5,271 nt of DNA from NCBI GenBank assembly GCA_030148365.1, contig JASBTO010000170.1, positions 1-5,271 of the forward strand, in the 5' to 3' direction. Source of the DNA: Kangiellaceae bacterium. GTDB lineage: Bacteria; Pseudomonadota; Gammaproteobacteria; Enterobacterales; Kangiellaceae. The position numbers and the translations under genes are program-made. The number at the start of each line of letters is the position of its first letter. Position 1 is the first letter of the stretch. The notes below the pieces were generated by a model. The model was given only the letters and a program-made list of their open reading frames with translations. It was not told the origin of the DNA and searched no databases. This document shows positions 1 to 5,271 of the stretch, one piece after another.

Positions 1-1
1 C

Positions 2-1282
2 GAAGCAGACATCGAGCGGATCTATAAGGACAACCCCGATCTGGCAATGGTGGACTCGGATCGCGGCATCACCAACCTGCATGTTCCGAGCGATGTCATC
101 GTCGACGCCTCCATGCCGGCCATGATCCGGAATTCCGGATATATGTGGGGCCCGGACGGCAACACCGCTGATGCCAAAGCCGTCATTCCCGACAGCAGTT
201 ACTCCGGCGTCTACGACGCGACTATCGAGTTTTGCAAAAAGCATGGCGCATTTGATCCGGCGACCATGGGTACGGTTCCGAATGTCGGCCTGATGGCGCA
301 GAAGGCGGAAGAATACGGCTCCCACGACAAAACCTTCGAAATGTCGGCCAAAGGCAAGGTTCGGGTCGTGGACTCCGACGGCAATTTACTGCTTGAGCAT
401 TCAGTGGAAGAAGGCGACATCTGGCGCATGTGCCAGACCAAGGATGCCCCGGTTCAGGATTGGGTGAAGCTTGCCGTGACCCGGGCTCGCCTGTCCGGCA
501 TGCCGGCCATATTCTGGCTGGACAAGACTCGCGCCCATGATGCCGAGCTCATCAAAAAAGTTGAAAAGTATCTTGCGGAGCAGGATACCAGCGGACTCGA
601 CATTCGCATTATGGCGCCTGTGGAAGCGACCCTCTTTACGCTGCAACGCGTCAAGGAAGGCAAGGATACGATTTCAGTAACCGGCAACGTTTTGCGTGAC
701 TACCTGACCGATCTGTTTCCGATCCTCGAGCTCGGAACCAGTGCCAAAATGTTGTCCATCGTACCGCTGATGAATGGCGGCGGTCTGTTTGAAACCGGCG
801 CGGGCGGCTCGGCCCCGAAGCTGGTCCAGCAGTTACTCGAAGAGAACCACTTGCGCTGGGACTCGCTGGGTGAGTTTCTGGCGTTGTCCGTGTCCCTCGA
901 GCACCTGGCACGCACGACCAATAATGCCAAGGCCCAGGTACTTGCGGATACCCTGGATCGGGCAACCGGGAAAGTACTTGAAAACGGCAAGTCGCCGTCA
1001 CGCAAAGTCAATGAACTGGACAATCGCGGCAGTCATTTTTATCTGAGCCTTTACTGGGCTCAGGAACTCGCGGCGCAGTCAGAGGATCCGGAGCTGCAAA
1101 AGCGTTTTGGCGAGCTGGCCAAATATCTGACTGAAAATGAGTCCGCTATCGTGAACGAGTTGAATGAAGTGCAGGGGCAACCGGTCGATGTGGGCGGTTA
1201 CTATTTGCCGGACGAGACACTGGCGGCCAAGGCCATGCGTCCGAGCGAGCTTTTTAATAAAGCTTTGCAGTTGATTGCCTGA
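2..1282 (+). CDS. icd: Monomeric isocitrate dehydrogenase, NADP type (EC 1.1.1.42), 5'-truncated
   Basis: This enzyme oxidatively decarboxylates isocitrate to 2-oxoglutarate in the cytoplasmic TCA cycle. Only the C-terminal 426 codons are present; the frame is open to the window's left edge, so the ATG at 47 is internal. Full-length monomeric enzymes have about 740 residues. Window residue numbers plus 315 match Azotobacter vinelandii numbering as I recall it. On that scale Asp350 (in VDASMPAMIR), Tyr420 (EEYGSHDKTF), and Arg547, Asp548 and Asp552 (LRDYLTD) of the isocitrate/metal site are all present. So are the cofactor-site residues Arg600 (LRWDSLGEF) and Arg649 (PSRKVNELDNRG). The expected His589 is Leu (APKLVQQ, codon 821-823), which may weaken the preference for NADP. 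The family assignment is very secure; the cofactor preference is not. The stop codon is followed 48 bases later by a terminator, so the gene ends its transcription unit. The monomeric enzyme is also called idh in some genomes. Confidence 0.96.
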   Translation, partial: EADIERIYKDNPDLAMVDSDRGITNLHVPSDVIVDASMPAMIRNSGYMWGPDGNTADAKAVIPDSSYSGVYDATIEFCKKHGAFDPATMGTVPNVGLMAQKAEEYGSHDKTFEMSAKGKVRVVDSDGNLLLEHSVEEGDIWRMCQTKDAPVQDWVKLAVTRARLSGMPAIFWLDKTRAHDAELIKKVEKYLAEQDTSGLDIRIMAPVEATLFTLQRVKEGKDTISVTGNVLRDYLTDLFPILELGTSAKMLSIVPLMNGGGLFETGAGGSAPKLVQQLLEENHLRWDSLGEFLALSVSLEHLARTTNNAKAQVLADTLDRATGKVLENGKSPSRKVNELDNRGSHFYLSLYWAQELAAQSEDPELQKRFGELAKYLTENESAIVNELNEVQGQPVDVGGYYLPDETLAAKAMRPSELFNKALQLIA

Positions 1283-1330
1283 CATAGGTCTCTGAGGCGT
1301 TTTGGCGATTGCTTGTTGATCGCCGACAGG

Positions 1331-1356
1331 AAACCCGCGAATTCGCGGGTTTTTTT
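1331..1356 (+). terminator. Rho-independent terminator of the isocitrate dehydrogenase gene
   Basis: A 22-base perfect palindrome forms a 9-bp stem (1331-1339 paired with 1344-1352, core CCCGCG/CGCGGG) with an AATT loop. Seven T residues run from 1350 to 1356. It lies 48 bases after the TGA stop at 1280-1282. The T run is only on the + strand side, so it should act on rightward transcription and separates the metabolic gene from the large gene downstream. Confidence 0.93.
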
Positions 1357-1371
1357 GTGTCCGGAATTTAT

Positions 1372-1385
1372 TTCCTGGTCAGGAA
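1372..1385. repeat. 14-base inverted repeat TTCCTG-GT-CAGGAA
   Basis: Two perfectly complementary 6-base arms are separated by two bases, 16 bases after the terminator's T tract. The spacer is too short for a stable RNA hairpin with all six pairs, so if functional it is more like a protein-binding site. It lies far upstream (about 350 bases) of the next start codon, and chance occurrence is possible. Confidence 0.35.
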
Positions 1386-1615
1386 GTTGTAGGGATGAGT
1401 TCCAAACTTTCCCCCTGACCTGCTGGGTAATGGCTGAAGCCCGTCAGACAATTGCCGCAATCAGAGCTCGGTCATTGCCCGGATGCCGGTAAGGCTATCC
1501 GCAAGTCCGACTTTGCCCCGTGTCTCGTTTTAACCTGTAACAGCAGGCCCTGGAGCCTGTCTCCCGGAGCTGAAAAATTACTGGCGTTGCCGGAGTCCCT
1601 GTTAATGGAACAAAT

Positions 1616-1652
1616 CTGACCGGTTGAGCCGACTTTTCCATAACGCTAGCGT
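1616..1652 (+). promoter_or_regulatory. Weak sigma70-like promoter candidate overlapping a palindrome
   Basis: CTGACC (1616-1621) and CATAAC (1639-1644), 17 bases apart, each match the -35 and -10 consensus at four of six positions. An alternative is TTGAGC (1624-1629) with TAGCGT (1647-1652), also 17 apart. The perfect 10-base palindrome ACGCTAGCGT (1643-1652) overlaps both possible -10 elements, so it could be an operator. A promoter must exist between the terminator at 1356 and the gene at 1731, but its exact placement here is only a guess from consensus matching. Confidence 0.25.
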
Positions 1653-1717
1653 GAAGTTGTCGTCCCAGGGATGGGGCGATATCGGATTGCCGGATTGCGA
1701 CCCGATACCAGGATTGA

Positions 1718-1723
1718 AAAGGA
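1718..1723 (+). promoter_or_regulatory. Ribosome binding site of the large SpvB/FG-GAP gene
   Basis: The sequence AAAGGA lies 7 bases before the ATG at 1731, a good Shine-Dalgarno match at normal spacing. Together with the signal peptide that begins right at this ATG, it fixes the start of the gene; no ATG lies in frame just upstream. Confidence 0.8.
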
Positions 1724-1730
1724 ACTTCCA

Positions 1731-1805
1731 ATGAATGCGAAGCAGGCTCCGGGATTTTTGATTTTGTTGCTGTTGGGCGAACTGTTATTCAGGCAGGCAA
1801 TTGCG
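1731..1805 (+). other. Sec signal peptide (residues 1-25)
   Basis: A short N-region with one Lys (MNAKQAPG) is followed by the hydrophobic run FLILLLLG and then ELLFRQ. A small-residue motif A23-I24-A25 is followed by Asp26, which fits signal peptidase I cleavage. The hydrophobic core is short and is interrupted by Gly16-Glu17, which is somewhat unusual. No Cys lies at +1 (the first Cys is residue 28), so it is not a classic lipoprotein. Confidence 0.8.
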
Positions 1806-4800
1806 GATGAATGCCGTGAGCCGCTTTCACCGACCGGCAGCGACACACAAGGTTTTTGTATCCCGGGTGACGGAGGCACGCCACCTCCGGCACCGACTGT
1901 CAGCATCCTGTCCGGCTCAGGTGCGTCTATTAGCAATTCCGTTACCGGTACCTACAAGGTGGAATGGAACGGCTCGAACAACGCCATGCTCTACAAAATT
2001 TGGCAGAAAAAAGATTCCGGCAGTTGGGACAGCCACGGCTCGATCAGTGCAGCAGGCAGCACGGTCAGTGGTTCAAAATCCTATTCCAACCAGGGCGATG
2101 GCAGTTATCAGTACAAGGTGCAGATTTGTATTGATGGTGGTCAGTGCAGCGACCCGGGTTACAGCACGACTCTGACGGTGCTACACAAGCCAGGAAAACC
2201 CGGGCCCTTGTCTGTGCCGACCGGCACGGAAAAAACCGGGAGTTATACGGTGTCCTGGAGTGCGGCCTCCGGACGGGTGGATCGCTACGAGCTTTATGAA
2301 AACTACAAGTCGCTGACGGGCAGCTGGAGCGGTTGGACCAAAATTTATTCCGGCACTGGTTTCACCAAGGCTCTCAGTAGCAGGACTGACGGTTATTGGG
2401 ATTACCGGGTAAAAGCCTGGAACCCGTCCGGTTACAGCGAAAACCGCGACGCGACTTCCTTCAAGGTGTTGCATCCACCCGGCGCGCCGGCGTCCATTAC
2501 GGGGCCGACCATAACCGATATTGATGGTATGCATGACATCAGTTGGGCCGCCGGATCCGGCAGTGAGCTGACCTACGAGTTTGCTGAAAAACACAAGCCC
2601 GCCGGTGGTACCTGGAGCGGTTGGACTTACACGGATATGGACAGTAGTCGTTCCAGACATTTCACCGCACGCCCTGATGGCGAGTGGGACTATGCGGTAC
2701 GCGTCAGGAACAGCAGTGGTGATTCGGACTGGAAATTTATTTCACCCAAAGTCTCGGTGCTGAAAGTACCGACCAAAGTTGGCGGTATTACGGTGCCCGT
2801 GATCGACGACGATGGCGAGTTTGACCTGATCTGGAGCCCCGCCCATGAAACTGTCACCCGCTACGAATGGCGACAGGGCACTGATGGCGACTGGACCAGT
2901 AGCGGCACGGCGCTGACGGTACCGGTCGCCGGATTGGGTGACGGCAGCTTTGTATTCCAGGTGCGCGCCTGGAATGCGTCCGGGTATGGCGATCCGGGGA
3001 TTTCAGCTCCCGTTGAGGTCAATCATCCGACCCCGAGTGAGCCGCGGGATGCAGAAGTTCCGGATCAGGCCTTCGAGCGAGCATACCATTTCACCTGGAT
3101 CGCGCCGACGACCGGGCCGGTGGATTTCTACGAAGTCCGGCAAAAACCCGAGGCGGGTAGCTGGTCTACTTGGCAGCCGGTGGGCACCGACACCAGTGCC
3201 CAGGTGGTCATCGACAGCGCCGGGCTTTGGTTCCATGAGGTCAGAGCCTGCAATGCCATTCCTGATGACGTTAAATGCGGTCCGGTTTCCGATGCCGGTC
3301 CGGTAGACGTCAAGCTGCCGCCGGAATGGGCGGAGGTAACATCGCTGGCCAACCCGATCGCGGACGCCGTGCCTGGCATAGAAGTCATTCCTGCTTACGA
3401 CGAGACCGTCGGCGCCCTTGAAGGCGAGGCAGGTGTGTCCGGCGGTTCGGCCACCTACGTTATCCCGGTCGCCGTTCCGCCCGGCCGCAAGGGCATGCAG
3501 CCAGGTGTTGCGTTGAACTATTCATCCCGTTCGGGTAACGGCGTTGCCGGTATGGGATGGTCGCTCTCGGCGGGTTCAGCGATTCATAGGTGCCCGGCGA
3601 CAGTCGCCCAGGACGGTTTTGTGGCTGGGGTTCAATACCGGGATGAGACCGATCGACTCTGCCTGGATGGTCGGCGCCTGATTGTGGTTAACGGCAGCTA
3701 CGGCAGCAGTAGCGCCGAATACCGCACCGAGTTGGATACCTTTGTCCGGGTCACCCAGAGTGGTCATATCAATTCGGCCACGTCACAATTTACCGTCGAG
3801 TTCCGGGATGGCCGGGTCAGCGTGTATGGCGCTGACGCTGAGGCTCGCCAGTCGGCGTTGGGTCGGAATGAAGTACTGACCTGGGCAGTGTCCGAAACGC
3901 AGGATCCGTCCGGTAACACCATCACCTATGACTATGGGGACGAGGGCGACGGTGAATATACCCTGAGCGCGATTCATTACACGGGAGACGATGGCGGCGA
4001 TGGCGATCGCCATGTCCGGTTCGGTTATGAAGCCCGGCCGGACATTTCTTCTTCCTGGTTGGCGGGCGGGCTGACCCGTCAGACGCAGCGGCTGACCACC
4101 ATCACCACGGAATATCAAAGCCGGACCATTCGGCAATACCGGATGCACTACGGCAGTCCCAGCCTGGCGAGCAAGCGCTCGTTGCTGCGGAGCGTGCAGG
4201 AGTGCGGCTACCAGGCATCGGGACAGGAACACTGTCTGCCACCAACGGTCTTCACCTGGAATGATGAGCTCATATCCTACACGTCTCCGGAAAGTCTGTC
4301 CGGTTACGGGACACTGGATTGGTGGGACAATATCCAGGCCGGCGGTGACTTTGATGGCGATGGGCGCCGCGAGATAGTCATTAACCGGTGGGATGTCACC
4401 CTTTACAACCCTCTGTCTGATACGCCGCCCGCCAACGAACATGCCGGTCAGGACATAGTTTTCCTTGATGAAAACTATGAGTCGGTACGCACCGAGACAA
4501 ACTCCATACTGAATGTCATACCCCGCCAGATTGCCGATTTCGATAACGATGGTCGGGCCGACTGGTTCATGCGCGACAGTGCCGGCAAGCTGCGCTTCTT
4601 TTACTGGGACGATAGTGACGCCGCCATCGCCAGCAAAGCACTGAACCTAAACCTCTACCTGAGCCTGGCGGAAACCGCCAAGCTGCAGCAGGCTGATATG
4701 AATGGGGATGGCCTCACGGATCTGCTGGTGACGCGGCTTGGCAGCAGCAAGTATGTCGATCTCTATCTCAACGAAGGTCGGGAAGGCAGCAAAATCAAGC

Positions 4801-5271
4801 TGACCAAATGGGGCGTGCTCGCGACTTTGCAGTCCCAGACCATCGGCTCGACCAACCTTGAGCAGATGAGCTTGCAGGATCTTGATGGCAACGGTGTTAC
4901 TGATGTTGTGCTCTATTTCAACGATCTTGCGGAAGAGCACGGCGGCCTGCGGGTCAGGTTTGGAGAGGTCAGTTCAGCCGGTGTCCTTAGCTATGCCGGC
5001 GACTCCTCGGCGTCCGAGCTCGGATTGCCGGACAATCTGTATCTCAGCTTTTATCTGTTCATGGACGTCAATGGCGACGGTCTGGAAGATTTCGTATCGG
5101 CAGAGTATATCGATGGCACGGGCGGCGATACCGGTGGCGGAGACGATCCGTCGCCCACTGACCCGCCACCTACCGATCCGCCCCCAATTGAGCGGGAGCC
5201 ACCCCGTCCGATGTACGCAGCGGATGGCTTTTCCGTGGCAGATCAGGCCCACTGGTATGTACGTTATAACC
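1731..5271 (+). CDS. Large secreted Fn3 - SpvB - FG-GAP repeat protein (Tc-toxin B/Rhs-like), 3'-truncated
   Basis: The frame starts at ATG 1731 and stays open to the last base: 1180 complete codons without a stop. Domains in order (residues): signal peptide 1-25; short Gly/Pro-rich linker to 53; five fibronectin-III-like modules about 54-527; linker 528-563; SpvB-type domain about 564-843, opening with GEAGVSGGSATYVIPV and holding GMGWSLSAGSAIHRCP; then five Ca-loop repeats of DxDxDG type at 873, 936, 989, 1050 and 1112; and a Pro/Asp-rich stretch 1128-1160. SpvB followed by FG-GAP (TcdB-middle) repeats is the N-terminal half of Tc toxin B subunits and of many giant Rhs proteins, whose Rhs shell encloses a variable C-terminal part. 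That C-terminal half is outside the window. The signal peptide and paired cysteines point to export through Sec. The role could be toxin delivery, contact-dependent competition or surface adhesion; the sequence does not decide. Base composition resembles the neighbouring gene, so there is no sign of recent transfer. Confidence 0.93.
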   Translation, partial: MNAKQAPGFLILLLLGELLFRQAIADECREPLSPTGSDTQGFCIPGDGGTPPPAPTVSILSGSGASISNSVTGTYKVEWNGSNNAMLYKIWQKKDSGSWDSHGSISAAGSTVSGSKSYSNQGDGSYQYKVQICIDGGQCSDPGYSTTLTVLHKPGKPGPLSVPTGTEKTGSYTVSWSAASGRVDRYELYENYKSLTGSWSGWTKIYSGTGFTKALSSRTDGYWDYRVKAWNPSGYSENRDATSFKVLHPPGAPASITGPTITDIDGMHDISWAAGSGSELTYEFAEKHKPAGGTWSGWTYTDMDSSRSRHFTARPDGEWDYAVRVRNSSGDSDWKFISPKVSVLKVPTKVGGITVPVIDDDGEFDLIWSPAHETVTRYEWRQGTDGDWTSSGTALTVPVAGLGDGSFVFQVRAWNASGYGDPGISAPVEVNHPTPSEPRDAEVPDQAFERAYHFTWIAPTTGPVDFYEVRQKPEAGSWSTWQPVGTDTSAQVVIDSAGLWFHEVRACNAIPDDVKCGPVSDAGPVDVKLPPEWAEVTSLANPIADAVPGIEVIPAYDETVGALEGEAGVSGGSATYVIPVAVPPGRKGMQPGVALNYSSRSGNGVAGMGWSLSAGSAIHRCPATVAQDGFVAGVQYRDETDRLCLDGRRLIVVNGSYGSSSAEYRTELDTFVRVTQSGHINSATSQFTVEFRDGRVSVYGADAEARQSALGRNEVLTWAVSETQDPSGNTITYDYGDEGDGEYTLSAIHYTGDDGGDGDRHVRFGYEARPDISSSWLAGGLTRQTQRLTTITTEYQSRTIRQYRMHYGSPSLASKRSLLRSVQECGYQASGQEHCLPPTVFTWNDELISYTSPESLSGYGTLDWWDNIQAGGDFDGDGRREIVINRWDVTLYNPLSDTPPANEHAGQDIVFLDENYESVRTETNSILNVIPRQIADFDNDGRADWFMRDSAGKLRFFYWDDSDAAIASKALNLNLYLSLAETAKLQQADMNGDGLTDLLVTRLGSSKYVDLYLNEGREGSKIKLTKWGVLATLQSQTIGSTNLEQMSLQDLDGNGVTDVVLYFNDLAEEHGGLRVRFGEVSSAGVLSYAGDSSASELGLPDNLYLSFYLFMDVNGDGLEDFVSAEYIDGTGGDTGGGDDPSPTDPPPTDPPPIEREPPRPMYAADGFSVADQAHWYVRYN
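1890..3311 (+). repeat. Five tandem fibronectin type III-like modules (residues about 54-527)
   Basis: The approximate modules are 54-150, 154-247, 249-344, 346-430 and 432-527, each about 85-97 residues. Each opens with a Pro-rich junction (KPGKPGPL, HPPGAPAS, KVPTKVGG, NHPTPSEP) and has an early core Trp (YKVEWNG, YTVSWSA, HDISWAA, FDLIWSP, YHFTWIA). A middle Gly-x-Trp element follows (GSWDS, GSWSGW, GTWSGW, GDWTSS, GSWSTW), then a late aromatic strand (DGSYQYKVQ, DGYWDYRVKAWN, DGEWDYAVRVRN, DGSFVFQVRAWN, AGLWFHEVRACN). Such modules usually act as spacers or carbohydrate/protein binding units in secreted bacterial proteins. Modules 1 and 5 each carry a Cys pair in the late hairpin (133/139, 507/516). 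Confidence 0.85.
3420..4259 (+). other. SpvB/TcaC-type N-terminal domain (residues about 564-843)
   Basis: Family hallmarks appear in order: GEAGVSGGSATYVIPV (564-579), GMQPGVALNYSSRSGNG (588-604), GMGWSLSAGSAIHRCP (607-622), the DRLCLDGRRL element with Cys644, and LTWAVSETQDPSGNTITYDY (716-735). The region closes with the ECG...CLPPTVFTW element (824-843) that leads into the FG-GAP region. This matches the conserved N-terminal part of Salmonella SpvB and of Tc-toxin B subunits. It is not the ADP-ribosyltransferase part of SpvB, which sits at that protein's C-terminus. Confidence 0.93.
4347..5090 (+). repeat. Five FG-GAP/VCBS-type Ca-binding-loop repeats (residues 873-1120)
   Basis: The loops are DFDGDGRRE (873), DFDNDGRAD (936), DMNGDGLTD (989), DLDGNGVTD (1050) and DVNGDGLED (1112), spaced 63, 53, 61 and 62 residues apart. 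Each is followed by a hydrophobic strand such as EIVINRW, WFMRDS, LLVTRL, VVLYFND or FVSAEY. The pattern and period are those of integrin-like beta-propeller blades, known in the TcdB middle region of Tc/Rhs proteins. Each loop has Asp/Asn at positions 1, 3 and 5 and an acidic residue at 9, so calcium binding is likely. Confidence 0.9.
5112..5210 (+). other. Gly/Asp then Pro-rich low-complexity segment (residues 1128-1160)
   Basis: A Gly/Asp stretch (DGTGGDTGGGDD) is followed by a Pro-rich stretch with a repeated TDPPP unit (PSPTDPPPTDPPPIEREPP). It should be flexible and exposed. It lies between the Ca loop of the fifth FG-GAP repeat and the following strand HWYVRYN, which normally completes the same blade, so it looks like an insertion in a blade loop and not an interdomain linker. 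Confidence 0.75.

Larger units (their letters stand above)
1357..1716. other. Intergenic region without a recognisable gene
   Basis: I see no supported coding region, tRNA or known riboswitch here. Forward-strand ATG frames are very short (for example 1395, which stops after seven codons). The reverse-strand frames have no recognisable product, and one of them runs into the start of the downstream gene. Sequence elements present are a 14-base dyad TTCCTGGTCAGGAA (1372-1385), a small GC-rich inverted repeat CAGGC/GCCTG around 1543-1558 without a T tract, a perfect 10-base palindrome (1643-1652), and an 8-base tandem repeat CGGATTGC (1683-1690, 1691-1698). The region could be a long leader or regulatory region for the downstream gene, or decayed sequence. 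Confidence 0.6.

Noticed and set aside
47..49. ATG at 47 as the start of isocitrate dehydrogenase
   Set aside because: The frame is open and reads sensible family sequence (EADIERIYKDNPDLA) upstream to base 2, and the family is about 740 residues long, so this Met is internal.
1543..1558. Small hairpin CAGGC...GCCTG as a terminator or riboswitch part
   Set aside because: It has only five pairs, no T tract and no surrounding conserved riboswitch sequence that I can recognise.
1495..1936. Two reverse-strand frames in and across the intergenic region (78 and 96 codons)
   Set aside because: Neither product is recognisable. One overlaps the signal peptide and first Fn3 module of the real gene, and neither has supporting start signals.
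1801..2175. Forward open frame of 124 codons starting at 1807 or earlier
   Set aside because: It is out of frame with the 1731 start, whose frame gives a signal peptide and continuous domains. The Arg/Ala/Thr-rich product looks like a frame shadow.
2181..2660. Reverse-strand open frame of 159 codons
   Set aside because: It is antisense to Fn3-like modules 2 and 3 and has a low-complexity product typical of a shadow frame in GC-rich DNA.
3420..4259. ADP-ribosyltransferase toxin activity because of the SpvB match
   Set aside because: The match is to the N-terminal SpvB domain shared with Tc B subunits. The catalytic transferase of Salmonella SpvB is C-terminal and is not in this window.
3783..4442. 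Reverse-strand open frame of 219 codons
   Set aside because: It lies wholly inside the SpvB/FG-GAP coding frame, whose forward translation has clear conserved motifs here. Its own translation resembles no family and it lacks a convincing ribosome site.

Overview
The window holds two protein-coding genes on the + strand, both cut by the window edges, separated by about 450 bases of apparently non-coding DNA. It looks like a chromosomal piece of a GC-rich gammaproteobacterium, perhaps a marine or environmental one. That is an inference from the monomeric type of isocitrate dehydrogenase, the codon use, and a large secreted SpvB/Rhs-type protein. I cannot name a genus from the sequence alone.

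Region 1 (2-1282) is the C-terminal 426 codons of a monomeric (about 740-residue) isocitrate dehydrogenase of the TCA cycle. Active-site residues line up with the Azotobacter vinelandii enzyme at a constant offset of 315. One position known to contact the NADP 2'-phosphate, His589, is leucine here. A perfect stem-loop with a T tract (1331-1356) ends this transcription unit.

Region 2 (1357-1730) contains no convincing gene. It holds two short dyad-symmetric sequences, an 8-base tandem repeat, a weak sigma70-like promoter candidate and a good ribosome binding site just before the next gene.

Region 3 (1731 to the window end) is one uninterrupted reading frame of 1180 codons that is still open at base 5271. 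It encodes a signal peptide, five fibronectin-III-like modules, an SpvB-type domain, a series of five Ca-binding-loop (FG-GAP/VCBS) repeats of the TcdB-middle type, and a Pro/Asp-rich segment that seems to be inserted inside a propeller blade. This is the front half of a very large exported SpvB/FG-GAP/(probably) Rhs protein, related to the B component of Tc toxins and to polymorphic-toxin scaffolds. The Rhs repeats, core and any C-terminal effector would lie beyond the window, so a toxin role is inferred, not seen.

The two genes do not appear to work together: a housekeeping metabolic gene with its own terminator sits next to an accessory secreted-protein gene with its own start signals.
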